64,000 nucleotides of DNA. Source: Glaciecola sp. XM2. Lineage in GTDB: Bacteria; Pseudomonadota; Gammaproteobacteria; Enterobacterales; Alteromonadaceae. The notes under the pieces are model-generated. The model saw nothing but the letters and a program-made list of their open reading frames with translations. It ran no database searches and was not told where the DNA came from. The stretch is taken from assembly GCF_018595715.1 (NCBI RefSeq), contig NZ_JAHEOJ010000020.1, positions 248,001 through 312,000 of the forward strand, given 5' to 3'. Positions 9,303 to 18,799 of the stretch are shown here, in pieces (within the stretch, counting starts at the first letter, position 1; each line of letters opens with the position of its first letter). The translations under genes and the position numbers were made by a program.

Positions 9303-12300
9303 ATGAAATTAAATGGATTATTTAAATCCTCAGTAATCGCAGCGGCTGTTATGCTCGCCGCTTGTGGTGGGGATATTAATATTTCTGAAGGTGACGTGGA
9401 CAACAGCAGCGTTGTCAACAATCCGCCTGCACCAACTACACCAACGACACCAACGACACCAGATCCAGGCACTCCTTCTGGTCCTGAGTCAGCATTTGCG
9501 CAAGGTTTAGCGGTAGACGCGTCAGCAGACTTTCCAACAATCACAGATAAACCGGTTTACAGACTAGCAGAAAACACCACCTTTACCGAAGATGTAACGC
9601 TAACAAGCGATGCGCATTGGGTGTTGAATGGTCGCACTGCAGTAGGTGGCGATAACGTTGATTCAGCTACTCTATTTATTGATGCAGGCACCACGATTTT
9701 TGGTGAAGCTGGTGAAGACTTTTTAGTTGTTCGTCGCGGCTCTCAAATTGATGCGCAAGGTACAGCAAGCGCACCAATTGTATTTACTTCCGTGCAAGAC
9801 GTTACGGGTCAAGAGACTGATATTGGTCAATGGGGCGGTTTAGTCTTACTAGGTCGCGCACCCGCAAACTCTTGTGGTGACCAAATTGGTGATACAACGG
9901 CTAATGAGCTAGATAACTGTGGCGTAAGCGCAGAAGGCGATGCTGGTCAGTTCGGCGGCACCATAGAAGATGATAACTCTGGTACCCTACGTTATGTAGT
10001 TGTTAAACACGCTGGCCGTACTTTAGGTAATGGTGATGAGTTAAACGGTATTTCATTTGCAGGTGTTGGTTCTGATACCACGGTTGAATATATCCAAGTG
10101 CATCAAAACCTCGACGACGGTATCGAGTTTTTTGGTGGCACGGTTGATGTTAAATATGTTGTGTTAACCGATATTGGTGATGACAGCTTAGACTGGTCAT
10201 TCGGTTGGACCGGTAAGGCGCAGTTTGTTTATATTCAACAAAGCGCATCTGATGGCGACAACGCCATTGAAGCAGATAACAGCGAATTTGACGCAGCTGC
10301 ACGCCCACTGACCAAGCCGGCGATTGCTAACGTAACCATTGTTGGTGCAAATGAAACTAACGGCGTACGTTTAAGAGCGGGTACTGCTGGTAACTTAGCT
10401 AACGTTTTGGTGACAGGCCCTGCAGGTTATGCAAATTGCCTTCGCGTAAACGGCGACGAGTCTGCAGCAAACGCTGCTTCTGGCGAGCTAACAATTACAG
10501 GTTCGATTATTGCTTGTGAAGACCCAAGCGATAACTTCAATTCTCAAGCCATCGGCTCGGGTGATACTGCTTCGTGGTTTGCAGGTCAAGCAGGTAACCA
10601 AGTGCTTACCCCTAATGAGCTTGGTCTTAATGCAGATGGATATACGCCGCAAGTAGGATCTATTCTACTCACTAGCGGAACTAACCCTAGAGACATTCGC
10701 ACAAGTTTTGATGATGCCCAATATGTAGGTGCGTTTGACGGACAAACAAACTGGACAACGGGCTGGACCGTCGCTGTTAATGGCGGCTTCCCTGGTGACG
10801 TGCAAAACGCGTTCGAACAAGGTTTGGCGACAGACGTGTCATCTGAGTTCCCAGAAATTACGGATAAGCCGGTATATCGTTTAGATGAAAACACTACCTT
10901 TACTGCAGACGTTACATTCACCAATGACGCACATTGGGCGTTAAATGGACGCACCGCGGTAGGTGGTGACAACGTTGATAACGCTGTTCTATTCATTGAG
11001 AACGGAACGATTGTGTTTGGTGAAGAAGGTGAAGATTTCTTAGTGGCTCGCCGCGGTTCAAGAATTGAAGCGCTAGGTACTGCTTCATCGCCAATTACCA
11101 TGACCTCAGTACAAGACGTAACTGGTCAAGAGACTGACATCGGTCAGTGGGGTGGCTTGGTGTTGCTAGGTAGAGCACCTGCGAACTCATGTGGTGACCA
11201 AATTGGTGAAACCACTGCAGCAGAACTTGAAAACTGTGGTGTGAGCGCTGAAGGTGACGCCGGTCAATTTGGCGGTACAGACCCTGAAGATAACTCTGGT
11301 ACGCTAAACTACGTTGTAGTCAAGCACGCAGGCCGTACCTTAGGTAATGGTGATGAACTCAACGGTATCTCGTTTGCCGGTGTTGGTTCAGGTACAAACG
11401 TAAATTACATTCAAGTGCATCAAAACCTTGATGACGGTATTGAGTTCTTTGGTGGTACGGTAAATGTGCGCCACGTAGTATTAACGGATATCGGTGATGA
11501 CTCGTTTGATTGGTCGTTTGGCTGGACGGGTAACGCTCAGTTCGTTTACATCGTTCAAGACGCATCTAACGGCGATAATGCCTTTGAGTCTGATAACAGT
11601 GAATTCGATGCTTCTGCAACGCCACTGACTAACCCAACCGTTGCTAACGTAACAATTCAAGGTGCAGCAGCAACTAACGGCGTGAGATTGCGCGCAGGTA
11701 CTGCCGGTACTTTGAAAAACTTCCTCATTGTTGGACCTGCTGGATACAGTAACTGTCTGCGCATCAACGATGCCGAAGCACAAGCGAATGCAACTGCTGG
11801 ACTGTTAAGCGTTACAAATACATTTGTTGCATGTGATGCTGCAGAGAACTTTGGTAACGATTTCACTGAGACACTCTTTACCGGTGAGGCAACTAACCGT
11901 GTATTTGCTTCTCCAAGCGACCTAAACCTTGCACCAGACGGCAGAACGCCAGAAGCAACATCGCCAGTGTTTGGCGCAGGTGCTGACTTATCACAAGATA
12001 ACAGTTACTTCGTCGCAACTGACTATGTAGGTGCGTTTGACGGTACTAACGATTGGACTGCAGGATGGGCATTCGGACTTGACGGCGGTATTCCTAGCGA
12101 TGTGCAAAATGCATTAGAGCAAGGTATCGCGACTGACGTGTCTGCATCATTCCCAACTATCACTGACAAGCCTGTGTATCAATTAGGGGCTGACACAACG
12201 TTTACCGCAGACGTAAGCTTTACCAATGACGCCCATTGGGTATTGAACGGAAGAACGGCTGTGGGTGGCGATAACGTAGACTCTGCGACCTTATACATTC

Positions 12301-13388
12301 AAGAAGGAACAACGATTTTTGGTCAAGAAGGTGAAGACTTCCTAGTGGCTCGTCGCGGCTCTAAGATTGAAGCGCTCGGTTCGGCAGATGCGCCGATTGT
12401 AATGACCTCAGTTCAAGACGTACTAGGTGATGAAACCGCTCAAGGTCAGTGGGGTGGTCTGGTACTGCTAGGACGTGCCCCTGCGAACTCTTGTGGCGAC
12501 CAGATTGGTGAAACCACTGAGACTGAGTTAAACAACTGTGGCGTTAGCGCTGAAGGTGATGCTGGTCAATTTGGTGGTAATTTGTCAAATGATGACTCAG
12601 GTACATTGCGTTATGTTGTGGTTAAGCATGCTGGTCGTACATTGGGCAATGGTGATGAGCTTAACGGTATCTCATTTGCGGGTGTAGGTTCAGGTACGGT
12701 CGTAGAGTACATTCATGTTCATCAGAACCTTGATGATGGTATTGAGTTCTTTGGCGGTACAGTGAGTGTTAAATACGTTGTACTTACCGACATAGGTGAT
12801 GACTCTTTTGACTGGTCATTCGGCTGGACAGGTAACGCACAGTTTGTACTGATTAAGCAAGACGGTACAGGTGATAATGCATTTGAAGCAGATAACAGCG
12901 AGTTTGATGCTGCCGCTACACCACTTACTAATCCAAACATTGCAAATGTCACGGTCATTGGTGAAAACGGTGCAAATGGTGTTCGCTTAAGAGCGGGTAC
13001 TGCGGGTTCACTTTGGAATTTTGTTGTGACAGGTGCTGCAGGATATGCAAATTGTCTTCGCGTAAACGATGCTGAAGCTCAGGCGAATGCAACTGCTGGC
13101 TTGTTATTCGTGCGCAACTCGATAATAGCGTGTGAGACATCAAATAACTTCGGCAACGATTTTACTGAAACCTTTTTTACCGACGAGACAACCAACGCGG
13201 TACTTGCAGCAGATGCGCTTGGCTTTGCGACAAATGGGTATCAACCTACGTCAAGCTCTACGCTGTTAACCGGTGGTGCTGACCCTTCAACGGTTGACAC
13301 CTTCTTTGACAGTGTTGACTTTGTTGGTGCAATGGATGCAAATAACGATTGGACTCAAGGTTGGGTGACGGTAGGACTAGATGACTAA
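9303..13388 (+). CDS. large lipoprotein with three tandem ~430-residue repeats
   Basis: Predicted lipoprotein of 1361 residues. The signal ends in lipobox LAAC with Cys21, followed by a Pro/Thr linker and three tandem repeats at about residues 63-501, 502-935 and 936-1361. Each repeat carries the same blocks: ITDKPVY, NGRTAVGGDNVD, GQWGGLVLLGRAPANSCGDQ, YVVVKHAGRTLGNGDELNGI, HQNLDDGIEFFGGTV and DWSFGWTG. Each has four Cys in the same places (SCGD, NCGVSAEG, NCLR, AC), suggesting two disulfides per unit. The alternating short hydrophobic and Gly-rich pattern suggests a beta-helix or beta-sandwich. No enzyme motif is recognised. A Pho box precedes it and a TonB receptor follows, so a surface role in capturing a phosphorus source is inferred. 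Confidence 0.9.
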   Translation: MKLNGLFKSSVIAAAVMLAACGGDINISEGDVDNSSVVNNPPAPTTPTTPTTPDPGTPSGPESAFAQGLAVDASADFPTITDKPVYRLAENTTFTEDVTLTSDAHWVLNGRTAVGGDNVDSATLFIDAGTTIFGEAGEDFLVVRRGSQIDAQGTASAPIVFTSVQDVTGQETDIGQWGGLVLLGRAPANSCGDQIGDTTANELDNCGVSAEGDAGQFGGTIEDDNSGTLRYVVVKHAGRTLGNGDELNGISFAGVGSDTTVEYIQVHQNLDDGIEFFGGTVDVKYVVLTDIGDDSLDWSFGWTGKAQFVYIQQSASDGDNAIEADNSEFDAAARPLTKPAIANVTIVGANETNGVRLRAGTAGNLANVLVTGPAGYANCLRVNGDESAANAASGELTITGSIIACEDPSDNFNSQAIGSGDTASWFAGQAGNQVLTPNELGLNADGYTPQVGSILLTSGTNPRDIRTSFDDAQYVGAFDGQTNWTTGWTVAVNGGFPGDVQNAFEQGLATDVSSEFPEITDKPVYRLDENTTFTADVTFTNDAHWALNGRTAVGGDNVDNAVLFIENGTIVFGEEGEDFLVARRGSRIEALGTASSPITMTSVQDVTGQETDIGQWGGLVLLGRAPANSCGDQIGETTAAELENCGVSAEGDAGQFGGTDPEDNSGTLNYVVVKHAGRTLGNGDELNGISFAGVGSGTNVNYIQVHQNLDDGIEFFGGTVNVRHVVLTDIGDDSFDWSFGWTGNAQFVYIVQDASNGDNAFESDNSEFDASATPLTNPTVANVTIQGAAATNGVRLRAGTAGTLKNFLIVGPAGYSNCLRINDAEAQANATAGLLSVTNTFVACDAAENFGNDFTETLFTGEATNRVFASPSDLNLAPDGRTPEATSPVFGAGADLSQDNSYFVATDYVGAFDGTNDWTAGWAFGLDGGIPSDVQNALEQGIATDVSASFPTITDKPVYQLGADTTFTADVSFTNDAHWVLNGRTAVGGDNVDSATLYIQEGTTIFGQEGEDFLVARRGSKIEALGSADAPIVMTSVQDVLGDETAQGQWGGLVLLGRAPANSCGDQIGETTETELNNCGVSAEGDAGQFGGNLSNDDSGTLRYVVVKHAGRTLGNGDELNGISFAGVGSGTVVEYIHVHQNLDDGIEFFGGTVSVKYVVLTDIGDDSFDWSFGWTGNAQFVLIKQDGTGDNAFEADNSEFDAAATPLTNPNIANVTVIGENGANGVRLRAGTAGSLWNFVVTGAAGYANCLRVNDAEAQANATAGLLFVRNSIIACETSNNFGNDFTETFFTDETTNAVLAADALGFATNGYQPTSSSTLLTGGADPSTVDTFFDSVDFVGAMDANNDWTQGWVTVGLDD
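9489..13385 (+). repeat. three in-frame tandem repeats inside the lipoprotein gene
   Basis: Units at about 9489-10805, 10806-12107 and 12108-13385 encode 439, 434 and 426 residues. Long protein blocks are nearly identical between units while the codons differ at many third positions, so the triplication is old and held by selection at the protein level. Confidence 0.9.
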
Positions 13389-13429
13389 GCGTCAACTTCG
13401 TCCAACTTATACAAAGTAAATGAGTAAAG

Positions 13430-13454
13430 TTAGGGCGCTTCGATAGCGCCTTAA
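13430..13454 (+). terminator. stem-loop between lipoprotein gene and TonB receptor
   Basis: AGGGCGCT and AGCGCCTT arms form a strong hairpin with a TCGAT loop. Only a weak T stretch (CTGTTTT) follows, so it may be a partial terminator that lowers, rather than stops, transcription into the downstream receptor gene. Confidence 0.6.
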
Positions 13455-13530
13455 CTGTTTTAAACAAAAGATGTGTTCTAGGTAGTGGCATGAAGCAATG
13501 CACAGAACGCAGCATGGAGTGTTAAAAAAG

Positions 13531-16278
13531 ATGGGTCTCAATCAAAACACCTTGTTGTCTGAAGCAAAAGTAAAAAAATCGCTCATATGCTTGGCGGTCA
13601 TGTCTTCTTTGATGCTAGGGAACAGCGCTCTTGCACAAACTGAAGAAGACGAAGCCATTGAAGAAGTGGTTACGACTGGTACGCGCTTAAAAGGCAGCGC
13701 GACGGCCGTTTTGCAAGAACGTCAAAATCAAGCATTCGTCGCAGATATTTTAGGCGCAGACCAAATATCTCGCACAGGTGACAGTGACGCCGCTGGCGCC
13801 CTGCGTCGTGTTACAGGTTTGACTTTGGTAGATGGTAAATTCATTTATGTACGGGGGCTAGGTGAGCGGTATTCAAGTACACAGCTCAATGGTATGGGCG
13901 TGCCCAGTCCAGACCCTACTCGCTCAGTTGTACCGCTAGATTTGTTTCCTGCCGATATTATTGAAAGCTTAAGTGTTCAAAAGTCATTCTCTCCTGATAT
14001 GCCGGCACATTTTGGTGGTGGTAACGTAAACATTCGTACCAAATCTGTACCTAATGGCTTGGTATTTAAACTTTCAGGCAGTGTAGGCAGCAATACTAAC
14101 AACAGTGATGATGGATTTTTTTACAGCGGCGGCGGCAGTGATTGGAGCGGTCGTGATGACGGCACTCGAGGCTTACCAAGCATCATTTATAATAATTTAG
14201 AGCAGGCCCAATCCGATGATGGTATTGAGGGCTCAAGCAGCTTTCCGCTGGATTTAGCGCAGCGTCAAGAGCTGGTCAATTCTATGTTTTGGGATATCGG
14301 TCCAGATCCTAAATCTATGGATCCTGATTTTGGTCTTGGCGTAACCTTTGGAAACGTTTACGACATCAGTAACGAAAGCGAGATTGGCTTTCTATCAACC
14401 GTGTCATACGACAACAGTTGGAAAGTTGAAGAGCAGTTTAACGGCACCACCTTAGGCACGGTTGGCTGTGGACAGTTACCTGAAAACCGCGTTGCCGATG
14501 GTAAATGTTTTGCGCAAAGCTTTGAAGGCACTGCCACTGAGCAAAATGTAAATTGGAGCGGCATGTTCAACATTGGTTATAAGTTTAACAATAACCACCG
14601 ATTTGATATTACGAATGTATTGCTTCATGACATGCGAGACAGAGTGCGAGTAAGAGACTTTGTCGACGCTAACGAAACGGAATTTGGAACGCGCGAACTA
14701 AGCCGCGTAGATATGTTGTTTGAAGAGCGCCGCATGTCATCTAACCAGCTCAAAGGTACCCATAATTTGCCTGAGTTAGATAACTCATATTTTGACTGGT
14801 ACGTAGGCACTAGCCGCGCAAGCAGACAGCAGCCAGGCAGTTTAGATGTGGTATATCAAATTAATCTCGATGACGGTCAATTTGTTAGTCAGCAGTTACA
14901 AGACGTTTCTGCTACAAGTGTTACGCGCGACTGGCAAACCTTGCGCGATACATCTAACTCAGCAGGTTGGAACTTTGGATACCCTATTTTTAAACAAGGT
15001 TTAGAGCTTGAATTTAAAGTAGGGGCGGATTTCTTTGAAAAAGCGCGTACAGCCGATAATTTGTCAATTGGCGTGCCGCATCGAGCAATCGCTGACGACT
15101 CAACATTTGGCGATCGTATCAATGAAATTTTCTCAAGTGAGAATTTGTTAAGCGATACTTTTTACAATAGCTCTACCGGTGCCGGCATTTTAGAATCTAA
15201 CGTGGCTGATGGCGATAAGTTTGCTGCGGCGACTAAAATTGATGCTTACTATGCAATGGCGGACGCTTTCATTGATAACACTTGGCGCATAAGCGGCGGT
15301 GTTCGTTATGAAGACTTTAGGCAGATTTCTGTTCCGTTTACCGCGCATGCTAATACCTTTTCCATAGAAGGAGAAGAGATTACAGATATTGCGTTCCAAG
15401 AAGATGATTTCTTCCCTTCTTTAGCGATCACCTATCTCAAAGGTCAGGATATGCAGTTTAGGTTTAACATTAGCCAAACTGCTATTCGCCCAGATTTACG
15501 TGATATCAGCACTACCTTCTTTATTGACCCGTTAACAGAGTTTTTGGTGAGAGGTTCGCCTTTGCTCCAAAGCTCCAAGCTCGACAATGTTGATTTTCGC
15601 TGGGAGTGGTACAAAGCGAACGGAAACAACGTCTCAGTTGCGCTTTTCTATAAAGATATTGAAACACCGATTGAGTTAGTTGAATTGGCCACGGTAGGTG
15701 GCGCTGCGCCCAACTTGCTGACAGCAAATGGTGAAGAAGGTGAGTTGTATGGTGTGGAAATGGAGTTTCTGCAAGACTTGCAGTTTATCGACGACAACCT
15801 ATCTAACTTCTACATGACTGGTAACTTAACGCTTTCTGATTCAGAAGTGACCCTTGGCGCCGTGGATGATGACGAGATATCGCTGTTTGAGCTGCAAGTT
15901 TTAGATGCTTTGGATGCGACCAGTGCATCTAACATTGTGACAAACAATAAAAGACGTTTAGTCGGTCACTCAGAGTGGGTTGCTAATCTTCAATTGGGTT
16001 GGGATTCGTTAAACGGTGAGCATACAGCGACTGTGGTATATAACGCTTTTGGTCCTCGTATAATCGTACCAGGTACTCGTGGAAATCAGGATGCAGAAGA
16101 AGAAACGTTTCACTCTCTTGACGTGATTTACACTTATTATCCAAACTTTTCTTCATCGGTTAAGTTAAGTATTAAAAACTTGCTTAACCAAGACAAAGAA
16201 ATTACCCAAGAAGGTCTTGATTTGTTATTTGAAGAAGAAGGGATCTCATTTGGACTCAGCTACTCTTACGAGTTCTAA
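13531..16278 (+). CDS. TonB-dependent outer membrane receptor (Pho-region)
   Basis: Outer-membrane gated channel of about 915 residues. The chosen ATG at 13531 has GGAG 11 bases upstream and gives a signal peptide ending near NSALAQ. A TonB-box-like acidic region (EEVVTTGTRL) is followed by the plug (ADQISRTGDSDAAGALRRVTG, FIYVRGLGERYSSTQLNGM, GGGNVNIRTKS) and a 22-strand-type barrel ending in an aromatic residue (GLSYSYEF). It lies 142 bases after the repeat lipoprotein with no Pho box of its own, so it is probably read from that promoter through the hairpin. Substrate unknown; a phosphorus compound is inferred from context. Confidence 0.9.
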   Translation: MGLNQNTLLSEAKVKKSLICLAVMSSLMLGNSALAQTEEDEAIEEVVTTGTRLKGSATAVLQERQNQAFVADILGADQISRTGDSDAAGALRRVTGLTLVDGKFIYVRGLGERYSSTQLNGMGVPSPDPTRSVVPLDLFPADIIESLSVQKSFSPDMPAHFGGGNVNIRTKSVPNGLVFKLSGSVGSNTNNSDDGFFYSGGGSDWSGRDDGTRGLPSIIYNNLEQAQSDDGIEGSSSFPLDLAQRQELVNSMFWDIGPDPKSMDPDFGLGVTFGNVYDISNESEIGFLSTVSYDNSWKVEEQFNGTTLGTVGCGQLPENRVADGKCFAQSFEGTATEQNVNWSGMFNIGYKFNNNHRFDITNVLLHDMRDRVRVRDFVDANETEFGTRELSRVDMLFEERRMSSNQLKGTHNLPELDNSYFDWYVGTSRASRQQPGSLDVVYQINLDDGQFVSQQLQDVSATSVTRDWQTLRDTSNSAGWNFGYPIFKQGLELEFKVGADFFEKARTADNLSIGVPHRAIADDSTFGDRINEIFSSENLLSDTFYNSSTGAGILESNVADGDKFAAATKIDAYYAMADAFIDNTWRISGGVRYEDFRQISVPFTAHANTFSIEGEEITDIAFQEDDFFPSLAITYLKGQDMQFRFNISQTAIRPDLRDISTTFFIDPLTEFLVRGSPLLQSSKLDNVDFRWEWYKANGNNVSVALFYKDIETPIELVELATVGGAAPNLLTANGEEGELYGVEMEFLQDLQFIDDNLSNFYMTGNLTLSDSEVTLGAVDDDEISLFELQVLDALDATSASNIVTNNKRRLVGHSEWVANLQLGWDSLNGEHTATVVYNAFGPRIIVPGTRGNQDAEEETFHSLDVIYTYYPNFSSSVKLSIKNLLNQDKEITQEGLDLLFEEEGISFGLSYSYEF

Positions 16279-16291
16279 CATATTGCGATGT

Positions 16292-16315
16292 GCCGAAGGT
16301 AATTACACCTTCGGC
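16292..16315. terminator. convergent stem-loop after TonB receptor
   Basis: GCCGAAGGT and ACCTTCGGC arms form a perfect 9-base stem with a 6-base loop, lying between the receptor stop and the end of the DTW gene and overlapping the latter's last codons. No T-run on either side, so termination activity is uncertain. Confidence 0.5.
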
Positions 16316-16884
16316 CAATGTTTCTGCATATCTGCAAGTAAGCTCATAAAGGGCTTAGGATTTACCCCTTCAACGACTCTGAGCGTTTCGGCTAATGCCT
16401 CAAGTGTACTCAAACTATTATTATCTGGCGCTTTGCGAATATGGTACGCAGATGTTTGCTCTGGCTCTATTGCGCATGCCGTTAGGTTGTGTAGCCACGG
16501 ATTGTTAAGCCATAGCTTCTTCGCTTTTCTCCAGGTAGCATCAAGTAGGATGAGATGATCGCACTGTTTGACGTTTTGCACCTCTGTAAGCTTTGTTGCT
16601 TGATCACTCGGATAGATTAAGAGTGTTTTTTTGCTGTGCTTAACTAAGTTTTGAACATCGGTAAAATCATCCGGTGTTAAACCTACATACACCGTTGCAT
16701 TTTCTAGCATCAGCAAAGCTAAGCGTGCCGTGTTTTTTGCATGCTTACTTTCAATAGGATCTTGCAAAATGCTTATTTTAATGCGAGTTTCGACGCGACT
16801 TAATCCGCTGCAAATGCAGGTTTTGAGGGGATATTTGCAACGTTCACAGTAATGACGCTTACCGGTGCTCGAAAAATCGGACAT
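16303..16884 (-). CDS. DTW-domain tRNA-uridine aminocarboxypropyltransferase
   Basis: Protein of 193 residues with the DTW domain. The family (E. coli TapT/YfiP) transfers the aminocarboxypropyl group of S-adenosylmethionine to a uridine of tRNA to make acp3U. Four N-terminal cysteines (13, 16, 23, 25) form a likely metal site, and the name-giving motif appears as LILLDATWRKAKKLW with Asp115 and Trp118. The C-terminal LSTLEALAETLRVVEG block is also typical. It is transcribed against its neighbours, has no Pho box and looks unrelated to the uptake genes around it. Confidence 0.85.
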   Translation of the reverse strand: MSDFSSTGKRHYCERCKYPLKTCICSGLSRVETRIKISILQDPIESKHAKNTARLALLMLENATVYVGLTPDDFTDVQNLVKHSKKTLLIYPSDQATKLTEVQNVKQCDHLILLDATWRKAKKLWLNNPWLHNLTACAIEPEQTSAYHIRKAPDNNSLSTLEALAETLRVVEGVNPKPFMSLLADMQKHWPKV

Positions 16885-16977
16885 ATTGATAATAAGAAAA
16901 GAATTTGATGCGCAAGTCTATCACGTGCAGAAGGGCCTTGTAGTTGCTTGTTTTATAGCCACTACAAGGCTTGATGA

Positions 16978-17712
16978 TTAAAAGGATTTGTCGAACCGCA
17001 AACCAAAGTTGTGATCGCGCGTACCATTGGTCACGCCAGCTAAATATCTAAATTCATATTTGAAACCGGCAATCGTACCGCCGACCATAGGGCCTATTTG
17101 ATGGCTCTGGTTATTAAACGAACCAAACTCACCTAATTCGCCATATTCGTTAAACATCTCAACGCCCACCCTTAAACCATTATCTAGCTTCTTACTGATG
17201 CTAGCGCGAGTTTCGATTTCTGTGCCACTTGCCGCTCGGTCGCTACCAAACTGCCAAGCGCCAATCAATATTCCTCGAATACGTATGCCGTTGGACAATG
17301 ACCATTGGTTGGTCCAATTGATGGCAAACTCTTCAGGGTTATCGCTACGGCGTTGGCGAATATCAAAACGCACACCGCTTGACCAAATGCCATCATCGGC
17401 TTGCTTTTTAAAGTTGTATAACAGTTCAGCTCTTAAGTACTCGTACTGAAAAGAGCCTCTGTCGCGATATTGCAAAATACCTCGTACGCGAATGCGGTCA
17501 TTCAGCGCATGTTGATAATGAAAGCGATAGCCCCAGTTGTCGGTATCGCCATCTTCGTCACCGGGTGATAGCGCCAAACGAAGCTGTGCGCTGCGGTCAT
17601 CGGCGTCTACATTTGGACCATGCACGCCTGATGTATTGGCGGCCAATAATTGAGATGAAAACAAACTGAGCGTTGTTAACGCGATGAGCATTACATTAAA
17701 TTTTAACTTCAA
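16978..17712 (-). CDS. outer membrane beta-barrel protein of unknown substrate
   Basis: Protein of 244 residues with a signal peptide ending near LLAANTS, then many alternating amphipathic strands (WGYRFHYQHAL, RIRVRGILQYRDRG, GLRVGVEMFNEYG) and a C-terminal Phe (FGLRFDKSF), as in small outer-membrane barrels. The first codon is TTG at 17712, supported by an AAGGGAT ribosome-binding site 8 bases upstream; the next ATG at 17691 would cut into the signal peptide. It is divergent from the TonB2 operon and may share its Pho-regulated intergenic region. No specific family recognised. Confidence 0.75.
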   Translation of the reverse strand: MKLKFNVMLIALTTLSLFSSQLLAANTSGVHGPNVDADDRSAQLRLALSPGDEDGDTDNWGYRFHYQHALNDRIRVRGILQYRDRGSFQYEYLRAELLYNFKKQADDGIWSSGVRFDIRQRRSDNPEEFAINWTNQWSLSNGIRIRGILIGAWQFGSDRAASGTEIETRASISKKLDNGLRVGVEMFNEYGELGEFGSFNNQSHQIGPMVGGTIAGFKYEFRYLAGVTNGTRDHNFGLRFDKSF

Positions 17713-18025
17713 AATGTATATCCCTTAATTGTGTATAACGAGTAATGTATTGGGGCGTAAAGACTGCATAAACGATGTAAGTTGTCATGAAAGCTACTGT
17801 CGTTCTTCTAAAGTGTAGAACTTAAATGGATATTGTGCCTTGCGCTTGAACGGAAATTGTCACGTGACTCTTTCCAGCCAATTGTTACATATTTATGAAA
17901 GGATTTCGTTTGAGCTATTCTGTAATAAAACTGTCACAGACTCACCCTATCCTCTGCTCCAATAAATTGCGGAGATTAAGATTATTATTCTCCAAAACCG
18001 ACCACTTAGATCAGTAGGATTTTGT
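17713..18025. promoter_or_regulatory. divergent region between OM barrel gene and TonB2 operon
   Basis: 313 bases without a gene. It contains the strong Pho box at 17920-17937, an extra TTGTCAC half site at 17857-17863 beside a GTCACGTGAC palindrome (17859-17868), and an A/T-rich stretch around 17880-17900. It may drive both directions. Confidence 0.6.
17920..17937 (+). promoter_or_regulatory. Pho box upstream of the TonB2 operon
   Basis: CTGTAATAAAACTGTCAC matches 16 of 18 positions of the Pho consensus, the best of the three in the window. TATCCT at 17948-17953 follows after 10 bases as a -10-like element. It ends 88 bases before the DUF3450 start. Confidence 0.88.
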
Positions 18026-18787
18026 ATGAAGGTGTTTATCCCGATTGCGCTTATGATGTCTATATCATTTGCATTTACGGCGCAAGCTCAAGAAGACCAG
18101 TATCTCGAAGGTGCTAAGCAAACTGCCGAGCAAATCAATGAGTCAGCGTCTCAATCACAAGACCGCATTGATGGCATCGCCGGGCAAATTGACAGCAAGT
18201 TGCAACAATACAAAACCTTGCTTAAAGAGATTGAAGGTCTTGAGGTATATAACGGTCAGTTAAGAAAACAAATCCAAAATCAACAAGACGAAATGCTCTC
18301 TTTAAATGACGCTATAGATGAAGTAAGCGTTATCGAACGTCAAATCACGCCATTGATGATTAATATGATTGATGGCTTAGAGCAGTTCGTTGCCTTAGAT
18401 ATTCCTTTCTTAGAGCAAGAGCGAGCAGACCGCATTGCAGACTTAAAACTAATGATGGACCGCGCTGATGTTGCACCATCTGAGAAGTTTCGTCGGGTGA
18501 TGGAAGCATTTCAAGTAGAAATGGACTATGGCCGCACAATTGAAGCGTACTCCGGTCTGCATTCTATTGAAGGGCAGCAGCGCGATGTAGAGTTTTTGCG
18601 TATTGGGCGTACAGCGCTCCTCTATCAAACGCGCGATGCATCTTTCCAAGGTGTTTGGAATAAACAGACTCGTCAGTGGGAAGAGCTCGACTCGAGTTAT
18701 CGTACGCAGGTTACTAAAGGCCTTCGCATCGCTAAGAAACAACTTGCACCAGATCTATTAATGGTGCCAGTAGCAATTACTGACTAA
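18026..18787 (+). CDS. DUF3450 periplasmic coiled-coil protein of the TonB2 operon
   Basis: Protein of 253 residues with a signal peptide cleaved near TAQAQED, then a long predicted coiled coil (about residues 25-110, rich in Gln/Glu/Lys heptads) and a globular C-terminal part (FLRIGRTALLYQTRD, SSYRTQVTKGLRIAKKQ). It fits the DUF3450 family, which is regularly the first gene of TtpC-type TonB operons in Vibrio, Shewanella and relatives. Molecular role unknown; a periplasmic scaffold or partner of TtpC is inferred. It is the first gene after the Pho box, 12 bases before the next. Confidence 0.85.
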   Translation: MKVFIPIALMMSISFAFTAQAQEDQYLEGAKQTAEQINESASQSQDRIDGIAGQIDSKLQQYKTLLKEIEGLEVYNGQLRKQIQNQQDEMLSLNDAIDEVSVIERQITPLMINMIDGLEQFVALDIPFLEQERADRIADLKLMMDRADVAPSEKFRRVMEAFQVEMDYGRTIEAYSGLHSIEGQQRDVEFLRIGRTALLYQTRDASFQGVWNKQTRQWEELDSSYRTQVTKGLRIAKKQLAPDLLMVPVAITD

Positions 18788-18799
18788 GGGATAATACAC

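Noticed and set aside
9436-9475. Short tandem CCAACGACA repeats in the lipoprotein gene
   Set aside because: They encode the Pro/Thr linker after the lipobox and are a normal low-complexity linker, not a separate element.
10586-11101. Minus-strand open frame of 171 codons within the repeat lipoprotein gene
   Set aside because: It is a shadow of the coding frame on the other strand; no ribosome-binding site or family similarity.
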